A DNA stretch of 64,000 nt from Amblyomma americanum. Taxonomy: Eukaryota > Arthropoda > Arachnida > Ixodida > Ixodidae. Where the stretch lies: contig NC_135498.1 of the NCBI RefSeq assembly GCF_052857255.1, positions 117,280,281-117,344,280 on the forward strand, in the 5' to 3' direction. The notes beneath the pieces were generated by a model that worked only from the letters and a program-made list of their open reading frames with translations, searched no databases and had not been told where the DNA came from. Both the position numbers and the translations under genes were made by a program. This document shows, piece by piece, positions 46,583 to 59,152 of the stretch. Each line of letters starts with the position of its first letter. The first letter of the stretch is position 1.

Positions 46583-48984
46583 CGCGGTGCCGCCGTGGCT
46601 TCTGCCTGGGCCTCCTGTTGATGCCATTGGTGCTGTGGCCCCCCGGCCGTTCTGCGTCCACGGCAGGGACGGACGTCGGCGTGGAAAGAGACGCGATGCC
46701 GTTGACGCGGGTCGTGTTGGCGCCGCTGACCACGTTCGCTCCCTTCAGGCGCGCTGCACCCGGGTGCACCTTTGCGCGGGATAGGACCACGACCACCAGC
46801 ACGGCGACCACGGCAGCCACCAGGGTGAAGGCGCCGAGCTGCCAGAGCAGCTCGTTGCTGCGGCGTGCACGTGGCGGGTCAGCAGGTGGACACGAACCGC
46901 AGAGGGCAAACTCGGCAGACAATTCGGGCGTCCAGATATTTGCGTCACTGCGTCTCCTTTTGGCTCAGCACCGTGCTGCGCCAATAGGCAGCAGAGCACT
47001 GAAGGCGATACGCAGAAGAGGCACGCGTGCTGCACGATGTCAGCACACGTTAAAAGTGTGCAAGCAGTCGAAGCTAATTTAGAGCCCTCCGCTCGCTACA
47101 TATCTTCCTCCACTGCTCGGTTAAGCGCCCCCGTAGGGTGAGGAATTGAGCCCTCTCTTTTCCGATGACCAATTATATGTCCACAAGTAACACCAGGTTG
47201 CAAAAAAAAATGGCTGGCGGTTTAGCATTGGTACGCACGGAGTATTGTTCGAAAGCACAGTTTTCGCAAGTGGCTACCACCGCCACATTCCTCAAACCAC
47301 GGTTGAGGTGCCCAGTGACCAAAGTAGCCAGTTATGAGCCTAACCTTTCCTCAAAATAAACGCTGTGTACGGCGTTGTCGCAGCCAACATAGACAGCGCA
47401 CGTATGTCACCACAGAACCGTACAGGCGCGGACAGAAGTAAATGGAGCACGCTATTACCTTCTCACATTTTTCATGCGTTGTCAAATTGAAACTGGCAGC
47501 AGCGGTGTGTGCAGTATGCTAGTGGACTCCAGTGCGCTTTCTCTTGAGCAATATTGTTTCTTCAGCTCTGATAGAGAATGAGTGATCGTAATTAGAACGG
47601 AAGAGGATGCTGCGTTTACTTTTGTCCGCACCTGTAACTAAAAACGCCATTGAGGTGTCCACTGACCAAGGAAGCAACCTGTGCACCTATTTCAATATCA
47701 TGGGGTCTACAATTTTGTCAACGCAAATGACCCAATGACCGCCGGTGCCCTATTGCTGAAATTTGGTTTTTGAAGAAAGGAAATGGCATAGTAACTGTCT
47801 CACATCTCGGTGGACACCCGAACCGCGCTAGAAGGAAAGTGATAATGCATAGAGTGAAAGAAAGGCGGAAAGCGGTGCCGTAGTGGAGGGCTGCGGAATA
47901 GTTTCGGCCAACTGGGGACCAGGATCTTTAGCGCGTACTGACATCGCATAGCACGCGGCCACCTTTGCGTTTCGACTCCCTCGAAACGCAGCTGAATTCA
48001 CAGTAAGCTTTCGATCAGGTGTTCTAGTTATAGGTCGCTCGACTGTGGTTGCGATACATATTTCGGTTCCCTGGATATGACGCGGGAATGGACTCTGCGA
48101 TGGACTGTCATAAAAAGGAAAAAACGCGCCGGGTTTGTTCCTTGAGCAGATATACGAGAACTATTCCAATAGCTACACGTTGCTTGTATGCATCACACAC
48201 ACCTTCGGACACCGTCGAACGAGGGCCCACCGCGAACACGAAATGAACGCTCCACACACTACCTCGGCACCAGGGTTTGGGGCTTCTAGGTGCCGTTGAA
48301 TGAACAATATTGAGTACTATGGAAGTCTAGGCGCTACTAGGAAGTGCAACTTAACTGCTAGCTCCGCCGCAGCAGGCTTGCGACGTGTGGCAGCTGAAAC
48401 GCACACTGAAGCTTGGTCAAAAAAGGGTTAAATATTGTTTGCTGAACTGTGCCGTTGTTTGAATCCATGATGAGTACCCCCGGGACTGTGCGGTACAATG
48501 AATTTCTCACCATCTGCGCTTTATCGCCTCGATCTGTGGCTTGGGCGACAACGGCTGCGAAGGCGACGGATGTGCGTGCGTCGCCGGCGCGTGGGCCTGC
48601 GTGCAAAACAAGAGGCGCTCAGTCACAGCTGTCCAAGCTAGGGCCATCTACGGCTGTCGGCTTTTGGAAACGCTGTGTTAAGGATTGCGTTTACGTCAGA
48701 GGCCTCCTCCACGTTTCGAACTTCGAAAGCGTAACAATACTCCAAAGGTTTAGTCCACGTACCGGCCCGAGTGCAGCAGCGGATCTGGACTGGCTGTACG
48801 CGACGCTTTCGTGGGGTACCGGCTGGGTGCTCCGGTCTGGCGTCCATGGCTGAGACCGCGGCTGTGACGGCGCGGCGGGTCTCGGTCGCCCCTGGGACCG
48901 GTCTTTGTGGCTCTCGCTGGACGAGTCCGAGTAGTGCGTCCTGTCGAACGGGCCCGGGTACGGGCCCACCATGGTGATGGACAT
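46583..48984 (-). CDS. Q gene, copy B: putative type II membrane protein
   Basis: This is the best-supported host gene. Exon 1 is 48984-48763: 74 codons, MSITMVGPYPGPF then RTHYSDSSSE, Ser/Arg/Pro-rich, donor GTACGTGG, phase 0. Exon 2 is 48596-48511: 86 bp after TTGTTTTGCACGCAG, His/Pro/Ser-rich, ending SPKPQIEAIKRR plus TG, donor GTGAGA. Exon 3 is 46857 to about 46583, after CACGCCGCAG. Its first C completes a Cys codon, then NELLWQLGAFTLVAAVVAV leads into a membrane helix ending VVVVLSRAK. A luminal stretch with an NTT site follows, to CCGCG with a GTGTGC donor aligned with that of R. No signal peptide precedes the helix near residue 110, so a type II topology is likely. The first ATG is conserved in P; the second (ACCATGG) has the better Kozak context. 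Function unknown: later exons with an enzyme domain are expected for such an N-terminus but not seen. Confidence 0.75.
47423..47634. mobile_element. Tc1/mariner-like MITE (MITE-2, copy B)
   Basis: Counterpart of 12510-12721, with the same inverted ends and TA flanks, in Q intron 2. Confidence 0.8.
47762..47996 (-). mobile_element. Ruka-type SINE in Q intron 2 (copy B)
   Basis: Counterpart of 12848-13083, head missing. Confidence 0.8.
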
Positions 48985-49210
48985 CCTGGCTGCGGCTGGT
49001 TGAATTGCGCGGCAGGTCGGCTCCTTGAATCTTCGTCCGCTGCTCGGAGCCCTGCAGGACACGTCCGTTCCGGGTTGGGCGGTGTTCTAAAATGGCGATG
49101 GGGCTCTGCCTGATCGAGAAGCTCGGGAACGCGTGCGCATGCGACGGCGCGAGGCTTCAGGGCGTGCCGGGCAGCTGATGGCGATGGTGCTGGCGATCGC
49201 TTATCTTTTC
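48985..49210 (-). promoter_or_regulatory. Upstream region of Q (copy B)
   Basis: Counterpart of 14077-14345. It keeps AAAATGGCGA (about 49090) but has lost about 37 bp that includes the GGCGTTAGGGCTAGCGG block still present in copy A and upstream of R. Possible promoter or 5' UTR. No transcription start is evident. Confidence 0.42.
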
Positions 49211-49796
49211 TTGTGACCAATGGCAGTTGCTCGTGGGATAAGCGGCTCGAGTTCCGTTTTACGTGACCAGAACAACGCAAAAACTGGAGACACGTAGGTG
49301 CGGAGCGAGCTGAATTAGCTTGGGCGATGAAATATATAGAAATCACAGGGTAAAATTGAAGTAAAGAAAACTATTTACAGTATACGTCACCATTGTGTAG
49401 AGCGCTCGGTCGGGGCACTCCCCTGCAAATAAATGCAGATCTTGTCGCAGTATTGCCTCTAGGGTCCAGAGGCAATAATTGCGCGTAATGCCACTAATGT
49501 AAGTAATGCCAGAGAGACCCGCAAAGTATTCATGAGCACTTTTCCCACTAGTCAGATACTGCTCTGTACTTTGTTTTTGCTGCCAGGTGCGCACTGCTTG
49601 AGCGATTTACACAGTGGTGACACAGACTGTACGTTCGGGTATAGACATTTTATCTTATGCCATAATCAGATGTTACCCCGCCGCGGTGGTTCGCAGGCTT
49701 TGTCGTTCTGCCAAAGCCTGTAGGTCAAGGGGATTGCAGTAGTTGCTGCTGATGGAGGTCGCGTCACTGCATTTGAGTGTCTCTCGCTCAGGTGGC
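49211..49796. other. Unassigned spacer upstream of Q (copy B)
   Basis: Counterpart of 14346-14934. No gene seen. Its right half is identical to copy A. Confidence 0.35.
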
Positions 49797-50099
49797 GGTG
49801 GTAAAAACTTTATTTTCGTCATTATGCATTCAAAGGTGCTCCTTCATAGATCGAGTGGGGCCCCCATTGCGCTTTTCTTCTTTCCCTCCTTCACGGCTGG
49901 TTGCGTGATGTGGCCAGGAGCCCTTGGCGCTCGGCGACTTTCAAAGCTCGGCTCACGGCCCGGAATTGGGTCTTTGGGTCGGATCTGAGCACCACAACCT
50001 CCCCCTCTTCGCGGTTCGAGAGCTGCATGTCCATCGGCGGTGTGTCCCGTGGACAAGTATATGAGCTAAGTCGGCCCTATCTTGACCACCTAGCTTACA
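49797..50099 (-). pseudogene. R1-like LINE, C-terminus and 3' end (copy B, part 2)
   Basis: Identical to copy A over nearly its whole length. It continues the RNase H part at 51724-52180. Confidence 0.72.
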
Positions 50100-50649
50100 C
50101 TGTGTTGGCGGTAACGCGTTACAAGTAACGGCGTTGCCAGTAACGCGTTACTTTCTTCGGTAACTTTGTAACGTACTCGTTACCATTTCGGAACTGTAAC
50201 GGGTAACGTACTTACGTTAGCATTTTTCGGTAACCTGAGGTGTCACGTTACTAGTTACTTTTTCTTCCAATTGTAACCCACTCTGCCCCCTTTTTTTAGA
50301 AAAGAAAGCGCAGAGCGCCTAAAGTGATGTTGCAAATGAACAAAACGTACAGGTGCTCTCGACGACCAAAACACCTGCCCTTGGCGACGCACCCAGCTAA
50401 AAAAGATATAGAAATACAGAATAACCATAAAGCACGAAACGCGTGCACGAACACGCGTTCACAAACTTGCCTTCAGCTACCTCCCCTTCCCAAACCTCTC
50501 ACACACACAACTCTCTTAAGAGTGGAAGCATGCGGAGCATTTTGGAACATCACATTTTTCAGAATGACCTTAAATTTGTTGAGAGTTCAGCGATGTTTTC
50601 TTTGTGAAGTTAGAATTGATGATGAAATGTCATTTTGTGTTTAATATCA

Positions 50650-51300
50650 CGTTCAGAAAATGGCTTCCCCATGTGCACCATGTGCCATAGTGCCGTGGAA
50701 ACACTAGAACACCTGCTCCTTCATTGTGCCGCGTAAGTCGATGCTCGTCGCGATATGATTGCAGCCTACAGGCAACACCCTCTAGACTAGAGGGTGTTGT
50801 TACAAGGCGCTGGGCATACAACCAGACTCCCTCAAGACGCTAATGTGACCGCAGGGCAGTGCGCGCATCCATGAGCGAACCTTGGTGAACCTCTGTGCGT
50901 TCCTCGAACAGACGGGCTTGACGTCCCTTCTCCGCCACATAGTTACACACAGTGACCGAGCGCTCCGCGAGTTCTACATCGGACGATTAAAAACTGGACG
51001 CCCCACTCCAGTTGTAGTCAACGTAGCGTTGTGCGCGTTTGATATTACTCCACCGTGAACTAATCACGCGCACAACCTGGACACATTTCTTATTGTGTAA
51101 ATAGTCTGTGTATATTACCTCTACCCCTATCCTCTCTTCCTGTCCCCTCACCACTTTCATTTCATTTCTCCATTCTGCCTGCTATCCTTTACTCCTGCTG
51201 CCCCAGCTCAGGTGCTTCAGTATCGATGGCAGATGCCGGAGCGAACAAAAATCTTTTCCATCTTTTTCATTATTATTTTAATAATAACTACTTAATTTCT
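50650..51300 (+). mobile_element. LINE C-terminus and 3' UTR nested in the hAT-like element (copy B)
   Basis: Counterpart of 15790-16450. It keeps 'gaaacactagaacacctgctccttcattgtgcc' (ETLEHLLLHCA-like) and the pyrimidine-rich 3' UTR. Confidence 0.6.
50773..50799. repeat. Perfect 27-bp palindrome (copy B)
   Basis: Same sequence as 15914-15940, while nearby bases differ between the copies. Confidence 0.9.
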
Positions 51301-51723
51301 TACTTACCATGTGCACTAGAGTTAGAAGCCACAACACGTATCTATACAGGGACCTTTAGGCCACTATAACATCTGTTTCGTTTGTTTTTGGGGCCCGGTT
51401 GCAGATGGCGCTTTACCATGGCTAAGTTCCTTCACATTTGCCAAATGTATTCTCGTTAAATCAGGATTTCGCGTAAAATCTTGTCTGGGCTAGAAGTTTT
51501 ACGTGAAATGTGAGCTTCATAAAATTGTTACCGTAAGTTCTAAATTCGAAGGCTATTTAAAATTAATGGCCATGAAGTAACGGCAAAGTAACGTGCGGTA
51601 CTTTATTTCGGTAACGATAACGATAACGTGTTTCCTTTTTTTTTGTAGGTAACGTAGGGCGGTAACGCGTTCCTTTTTTTTAGCGTAACGTATTTATTTT
51701 CTTCGATGACGCCTACAACACTG

Positions 51724-52180
51724 GGCGAGAATACTCCCGGATGCATAATAGAGTTTTGATAAGGGTTGGGGAAAGTGCTTGTCTGAAGTTGCCTCCAGGC
51801 CACCTGCTGAGGTTTGGTCTAAGACTTATCGGGGGGTGGGTATTTAGATCTATTATTAGTGCATAGTTATGTCGTTATACGTGACCATGCGCTCCTCGGC
51901 AGACCTCAGCTTTGGGCAGGCCATAGCCCTGTTGACGAATCCTCGGGCAAAATCGTGGGCTGCTTCGTTCCCCGGGTGGGACGAGTGCGCAGGCACCCAG
52001 ATAATTTGAATGGCGGCTAGGTGCTACATTGGACTGTCTCTCAAGAATAGAACGGAAGGCAGAGTGCACTCTGCCTTTCGCAAAATTTCGCACGGCTGTT
52101 TTGGAATCGCTGAGTATATATTCAGCTTCCGTTGAGGCGATGGCCATAGCACTAGCAGAAATTTAGCTTTCACCTGATGA
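51724..52180 (-). pseudogene. R1-like LINE RNase H fragment (copy B, part 1)
   Basis: Minus strand: AEYILSDSKTAVRNFAKGRVH, then AWRQLQTSTFPNPYQNS. It is slightly closer than copy A to an intact LINE reading (TFPNP). Cut at 51723 by the hAT-like element. Confidence 0.75.
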
Positions 52181-52573
52181 ATTTAATGCCGAAAGCTTTT
52201 AGCTTCGCAAACGTATTTGTGAGCTTGTCTCTTATCTCTAAGTGCCTGCCCTCATAGGACCCTTGAGACTATTCGGTGCATGCGAGAGAGAAACCTTTTA
52301 ATAAAAAAAAACAATTTACCCGGCGTTTAAAAATTGCTGGCACGCTACTCTGCTTGAAAAAGGGAATTTGGGAGATAAAGGCGGAATGAGAGCGGTGTGA
52401 AATAGGGCGAAATAAAACAAAAAAAGGGAGAAGGCAAAACGCGCCCATTGAATGCGTACTAAGGTGCATCGGCGAATAATCATGTTTCAAGTACACAGTC
52501 CGACAATTGGGATAACAAAGTTCACTTCGTGAAGAATGCATTAGGATAAAACGCAAGGTGAAATTGGAGCTTG

Positions 52574-54960
52574 TGAAGACTACCAATGTTTTAACACAAA
52601 GTATGCACTTGCAACGTTACTGATACTCTATTCTTCCTGTTAGTCTCCGCGAAAACTCCAGTACTGTAGGCGAGCATATTCAGCGTCCGCTAATCGGAAC
52701 ACCCGGCTGGCACAGCCCTGTGTAAATATGGCTGCGCCCAAAACGGTAAGTGAGAAAGTCTATAGACTGACGAGTAACTGGATGGACACGTGATTTGCGA
52801 ATCGTACGCAATATATTTCTCGGCGAAAAACAACACATGGTGGACACCAGCGGCGAAATCCCTCGGCGACCGCAACCAGGTCCATGCTCGTTGCGGTCAT
52901 CACTAAAGGGAGCCGGATCCACGCACGGCGATCCACGAGCTTGAAAAGGGAGGCTCAGCAGCGGCCATCGATTGGAATGCCTTAGGACTGGGAAAAGAAA
53001 AAAAAAGATTGTTCTTTTTATGTGCCGCCATGCAAACATGATAAAGGCCCTTCTGCCAAGGACTGATTTAGAAGAATGCGGATGCCGACGTGTACACCAC
53101 GAAACGATGTTTCGTTTGGTACCGACCACTGGTTCGCCCACCACGGCCCTCTGAAGGTCGCCCCTCATTACGGTTTCCTAAAGGCCATCGGTAAGAATCC
53201 CACTTACAAGCAGGCTTGAACTCGACTAAGCGTTGTGCGCCAAATTGTGCCCATTTGTTTGCTACCACTCCAAACCCTCTGCGCCAAATTGGTGGGCCAC
53301 AATTTTGTCACCAGTGGCGACACCACGTGGCACCAGTCTCGGCACCAGCTCAGATGGTATATAGCGGAACGCCGATACTATAGCGGGTGGATCGGCTGCC
53401 ACTGTGCCGGCCCGACGACTGCGCATGCGGTCACGTGGTGGGCGTCACACTTTGCTCGATGCTGCAGTACATTGATCACATGACTGGCTGCCATCTTGAA
53501 ATCTCGGTCGGACAAGAAACGTTCGAATGGGAGTAGTAAGAGCTAACGCTCTTAAAAATTCCAAGCACGATTACGATTCTCCTTTTAATGCGAAATTTGA
53601 GCTCAGCTCTGTCCCGTGACTTAGGCTCTGCAGGCTGATTCTTTTGCTTTTCCGGGTGCTCGGCACGTCTGGCGACGATATTAGTTCCATAGTAGTATTC
53701 GCTGATAAAGACAACGATATGCAGTTCACAGCGGGCGAGAATGTGTGTTTTAGCTCGATAGCATGCAGCCATTAGTTGATGAATATCACGATGTGGAATG
53801 TACAGCGCGAGTGCGTGTCGCAGTACAAAACGAAGCGTGATCGAGTGCGGCAATAGCACAGTACTATCGTGCAGCGGCCAGTGAAGCTGATCTGTTATCG
53901 TCGCTGCGGGTTCGAATCCCAGTCGTGGCAATGTTTGTATTTGTCGATGGTTTGACGCGGCTGAAACCAGGAACGGGAGCTTAAGAGCTACGCTCTACAA
54001 AGGAGAGAGTTTAAGCCTTGTACCTAACCACGAATAAACGAATGAGTTGATTCAAGGTTATGAATTGATTAAAGTGCCTAGATAGACATTGAAGCAGATT
54101 TGTCCAGCACCGACTGTTTTAGCAACCAAGCCGTCGTGACGTCGATGCAGCTTTTTTGGGAGCGAGTCTCTGATGCTAGGCTACACGCCACTGACTCCCA
54201 AACGTGGATCACGGAGTCTTTTCAGCCTTCACGTCAAGTCTCCTCAGCTTTTCCTGGTGGTCAAAGACCGGAATCGCTAGAAAGCGCGACAATATTTATT
54301 TCAGCGTAAATAAAAAAATTGCAGAGCGAAGCTAACCGGCTTAGCGATTTAATGAGCCAAAGCTGTTATAGGTTTGGTTTAGCCATTTAGGTCAATGCCC
54401 CGCTACCTATCATGTTTCTTTTTATTGCGAAAGCAATACTGCTCGAGGTTTCCGCTCTTGGCCGTCGTCCCGGAGAATCCACCATTGACCTTTAGCGTGA
54501 CCTATGTGTGACCTCATGCCAGATGTCGAAAAGCGGCCCCCAACTCGGCTCGTCGCAATCGTCCCAGCGAATCCTCCACGGTATGTCGGATGATGTGCAT
54601 AAGGTGAAGCTGCAACGATGTGCTGCAGCTAAGAAGCGGTGGCGTGCGGAAGAAACGGATGAAGAGCGGGAACAACGTTTAGCTAAACGGCGTGCATATT
54701 GTAGTCGTTAAGGAGAGCGCGATAGAGACGCAACAACGACAGAACGAAGCGAGCAAGAGACAACGCGCTCAAGAGACGCCAGAACAACGCGCCGCAAGAC
54801 TCGAGAAGCGTCGTAACGCAGATGCGGCTAGAAGAAGTGACACCTCCCTTAGTGACTCTTCAACTGCGGAAGAGACCGCTTTGAATTCTCGAGAGCGTCG
54901 GATTGAGACGCTGCGTAGACGACGTGCCGAGGAAACGAACCTTTCGCAATTCGACTTGGG
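52574..54960. repeat. 2.39-kb direct tandem repeat, unit 1
   Basis: It runs from TGAAGACTACCAATG to CGACTTGGG and is followed at once by unit 2. It contains the module found once in copy A (17717-19556) plus about 0.56 kb with the STPR-like fragment. No gene is called in its first 1.9 kb. It holds a B-box-like GGGTTCGAATCCC at about 53909. Confidence 0.95.
54508..54957 (+). pseudogene. STPR-like repeat protein fragment (unit 1)
   Basis: The plus strand encodes Arg/Glu/Ala-rich repeats: KKRWRAEETDEEREQRLAKRR, then after a frameshift near 54700 RQRAQETPEQRAARLEKRR, then ERRIETLRRRRAEET. The spacing of about 23-24 residues and the RRxxETPEQRxARL core match the STPR (score-and-three peptide repeat) DNA-binding domain known from FMBP-1. 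Such repeats are common in arthropod transcription factors and in some transposon proteins. The upstream half starts MTSCQMSKSG. A frame break and the short length point to a fragment. Confidence 0.6.
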
Positions 54961-57349
54961 TGAAGACTACCAATGTTTTAACACAAAGTATGCACTTGCA
55001 ACGTTACTGATACTCTATTCTTCCTGTTAGTCTCCGCGAAAACTCCAGTACTGTAGGCGAGCATATTCAGCGTCCGCTAATCGGAACACCCGGCTGGCAC
55101 AGCCCTGTGTAAATATGGCTGCGCCCAAAACGGTAAGTGAGAAAGTCTATAGACTGACGAGTAACTGGATGGACACGTGATTTGCGAATCGTACGCAATA
55201 TATTTCTCGGCGAAAAACAACACATGGTGGACACCAGCGGCGAAATCCCTCGGCGACCGCAACCAGGTCCATGCTCGTTGCGGTCATCACTAAAGGGAGC
55301 CGGATCCACGCACGGCGATCCACGAGCTTGAAAAGGGAGGCTCAGCAGCGGCCATCGATTGGAATGCCTTAGGACTGGGAAAAGAAAAAAAAAGATTGTT
55401 CTTTTTATGTGCCGCCATGCAAACATGATAAAGGCCCTTCTGCCAAGGACTGATTTAGAAGAATGCGGATGCCGACGTGTACACCACGAAACGATGTTTC
55501 GTTTGGTACCGACCACTGGTTCGCCCACCACGGCCCTCTGAAGGTCGCCCCTCATTACGGTTTCCTAAAGGCCATCGGTAAGAATCCCACTTACAAGCAG
55601 GCTTGAACTCGACTAAGCGTTGTGCGCCAAATTGTGCCCATTTGTTTGCTACCACTCCAAACCCTCTGCGCCAAATTGGTGGGCCACAATTTTGTCACCA
55701 GTGGCGACACCACGTGGCACCAGTCTCGGCACCAGCTCAGATGGTATATAGCGGAACGCCGATACTATAGCGGGTGGATCGGCTGCCACTGTGCCGGCCC
55801 GACGACTTGCGCATGCGGTCACGTGGTGGGCGTCACACTTTGCTCGATGCTGCAGTACATTGATCACATGACTGGCTGCCATCTTGAAATCTCGGTCGGA
55901 CAAGAAACGTTCGAATGGGAGTAGTAAGAGCTAACGCTCTTAAAAATTCCAAGCACGATTACGATTCTCCTTTTAATGCGAAATTTGAGCTCAGCTCTGT
56001 CCCGTGACTTAGGCTCTGCAGGCTGATTCTTTTGCTTTTCCGGGTGCTCGGCACGTCTGGCGACGATATTAGTTCCATAGTAGTATTCGCTGATAAAGAC
56101 AACGATATGCAGTTCACAGCGGGCGAGAATGTGTGTTTTAGCTCGATAGCATGCAGCCATTAGTTGATGAATATCACGATGTGGAATGTACAGCGCGAGT
56201 GCGTGTCGCAGTACAAAACGAAGCGTGATCGAGTGCGGCAATAGCACAGTACTATCGTGCAGCGGCCAGTGAAGCTGATCTGTTATCGTCGCTGCGGGTT
56301 CGAATCCCAGTCGTGGCAATGTTTGTATTTGTCGATGGTTTGACGCGGCTGAAACCAGGAACGGGAGCTTAAGAGCTACGCTCTACAAAGGAGAGAGTTT
56401 AAGCCTTGTACCTAACCACGAATAAACGAATGAGTTGATTCAAGGTTATGAATTGATTAAAGTGCCTAGATAGACATTGAAGCAGATTTGTCCAGCACCG
56501 ACTGTTTTAGCAACCAAGCCGTCGTGACGTCGATGCAGCTTTTTTGGGAGCGAGTCTCTGATGCTAGGCTACACGCCACTGACTCCCAAACGTGGATCAC
56601 GGAGTCTTTTCAGCCTTCACGTCAAAGTCTCCTCAGCTTTTCCTGTGGTCAAAGACCGGAATCGCTAGAAAAGCGCGACAATATTATTTCAGCGTAAATA
56701 AAAAAATTGCAGAGCGAAGCTAACCGGCTTAGCGATTTAATGAGCCAAAGCTGTTATAGGTTTGGTTTAGCCATTTAGGTCAATGCCCCGCTACCTATCA
56801 TTTTCTTTTTATTGCGAAAGCAATACTGCTCGAGGTTTCCGCTCTTGGCCGTCGTCCCGGAGAATCCACCATTGACCCTTTAGCGTGACCTATGTGTGAC
56901 CTCATGCCAGATGTCGAAAAGCGGCCCCCAACTCGGCTCGTCGCAATCGTCCCAGCGAATCCTCCACGGTATGTCGGATGATGTGCATAAGGTGAAGCTG
57001 CAACGATGTGCTGCAGCTAAGAAGCGGTGGCGTGCGGAAGAAACGGATGAAGAGCGGGAACAACGTTTAGCTAAACGGCGTGCATATTGTAGTCGTTAAG
57101 GAGAGCGCGATAGAGACGCAACAACGACAGAACGAAGCGAGCAAGAGACAACGCGCTCAAGAGACCGCAGAACAACGCGCCGCAAGACTCGAGAAGCGTC
57201 GTAACGCAGATGCGGCTAGAAGAAGTGACACCTCCCTTAGTGGACTCTTCAACTGCGGAAGAGACCGCTTTGAATTCTCGAGAGCGTCGGATTGAGACGC
57301 TGCGTAGACGACGTGCCGAGGAAACGAACCTTTCGCAATTCGACTTGGG
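54961..57349. repeat. 2.39-kb direct tandem repeat, unit 2
   Basis: Almost identical to unit 1. The differences I can find are nearly all single-base gains or losses (for example CGACGACTTGCGC against CGACGACTGCGC, TCAAAGTC against TCAAGTC, AGTGGACTC against AGTGACTC). It ends at CGACTTGGG before TTAACCAGAGC. Confidence 0.95.
56896..57346 (+). pseudogene. STPR-like repeat protein fragment (unit 2)
   Basis: Same content as 54508-54957. One extra G near 57242 shifts the frame after SDTSLSG, so this unit is more broken than unit 1. Confidence 0.6.
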
Positions 57350-58506
57350 TTAACCAGAGCTAAACCACAGAATTTTTTTTTTTGTACTGCATATCTCGCC
57401 ACTTCTATGTTTCATTTTGGTTCGTGTAACCCACTCCGCTCTCCAATGCTTCGCAGATTGAGGGTATACCAAAATAAAAATAAATCCAACCCGTTTACTT
57501 CCATCCCGCGCTTGCACATTCCACTTGTCCAAATGCCAATGGTGGCAGGATTTGAATTTAATTTCATTATATCTAATAACCTTAGGTAATTAGAGTCTTA
57601 CGGCTGAAGATCTAGATTCTATGTAGAATGCGCGGCCATATGGCTAAACCAAGCTGTTACAGCTTTCGCTATAAAATTCGATGGAGCTGCCCTCGGCCTC
57701 TTTCAAGGCACTGAGTTGCGCTGTGTGGCACACCTCTCCTGTGCATACCTGCCGCCGTAGGCGCCTCCTGCTTGTCCCTATACTGCGGCGTGTGGCCTCA
57801 CGGTAGTGTCCTCCGGCGCATCCCCTGTATCCTGCGAGTGTCCGCGCGGATGCTGGTTAGCGGATTAGATTAACGGAAGGGAGAAGTATGCTATTTCGCA
57901 GCGTGTAAATAACACTTCCAGCTTGGCTTCGCTCGAGAATCCGCGTCGTCTCAAGCCTCCTCAAACACAGAGTATACGACTATCGCTTGAACGTCCGTGC
58001 CGCAAGGCTCGGCGGCGTATGTATAGGGCGAACGCGGTAGCACCTTACACTGTGCCTTATCAGCGCTAAGCGAAATCACCGCCGTAGTTTAGTTTTGCGT
58101 ACTACAACGTTTTAAGCTTAGCGCTAACGTATTCCGCTGCGCTGAGGCGCAGCTGCCAAGTGCGAAATGCAGCGGCGCACTTGCAGCTGTGCGCGTGAAC
58201 GGTGTTCCTAGGGGCCGCAAACGCAAATGGTGTTCGTGGTACATTGTGACGGCTTCGTGATGAGCTTAAAACGCTGTGGTGTGCCTAATCCGGAACCGAT
58301 GGCGCTGATGGCGTTTAGAACTGATAAGAAACCCTTTGTAGAGCCAGTGCTGAACAAACACATTGGTCCCTGTCACAGCGATATTTCTGCTGTGAGCGTT
58401 AATTGAAGTTTATGCTGAGTTAAATTATTGTGACAAGTGCTCTGCAACGCCAAGGGGCATGGCGATAACTTCTCGCGTTTCCTCACTCACGGATAATTAA
58501 TAATAA
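57350..58506. other. Unassigned region with one candidate exon (copy B)
   Basis: Counterpart of 19557-20696. The candidate minus-strand exon (about 57823-57741) and its splice-like borders are kept unchanged, including the TAG seen in phase 0. Confidence 0.25.
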
Positions 58507-58735
58507 TTGGTTTTGGGGGAAAGTAAATGGCGCAGTATCTGTCTCATATATCAATGGACACCTGAACCGCGCCCTAAGGGAAGCGATAAGGAGGGAGTGA
58601 AAGAAGAAAGGAAGAATGAGGTGCCGTAGTGGAGGGGTCCGGAGACCACCTGGGGATCTTTAACGTGCACTGACATCGCACAGCACACGGGCGCCTTAGC
58701 GTTTTTCCTCTATAAAAACGCAGCCGCCCTCACTC
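58507..58735 (-). mobile_element. Ruka-type SINE (copy B)
   Basis: Counterpart of 20697-20935, with a small internal loss near 58640. Confidence 0.87.
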
Positions 58736-59152
58736 ACGGACAAATGAGAATTATTCACGTTATACAGGGAGAAAATTTTTTTGCGAAATTTTGAGTTTCT
58801 TTTTTTAATTTCGACCCTGTATATTCATTTTGATTGCTTTATTCTTGTGATAGTTATTATTCTTTCATTTTGGCTTTTGCCTCTTCGAGGGACTTCGAAA
58901 GGAGGAATTGGGGGAGTGGGCGTTCTCCGGAATGTGCACGAGTTAGCTGTGTTCAGCAATGGCTGATGCTTTCTACGGTGGTCTCCTGTACCCGAGCTGG
59001 AATGAACGCAAAATAGTTGCACAACCCGCAGCACTGTGTGTCCGCTGTGGCAATATTCTCGTCGAAATCTCAATGCACGGAAAGGAACGAGGAACCATGA
59101 CGTAGACTGAAACCGTATTGCAAAATGCCATTTGGGGAAACGGGGGTAATAA

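Larger units (their letters stand above)
50100..51723. mobile_element. hAT-like non-autonomous transposon (copy B)
   Basis: Counterpart of 15237-16870, with the same GTAACG-rich ends. The first terminal bases have changed (CTGTGTTG). The right end reads GGTAACGTAGGGCGGTAACGCG and ends at CAACACTG. Confidence 0.6.

Noticed and set aside
46522..47082. 186-codon plus-strand ORF
   Set aside because: It is antisense to Q exon 3, which has the conserved membrane segment, acceptor and phase match. The GC-rich exon opens the opposite strand by chance.
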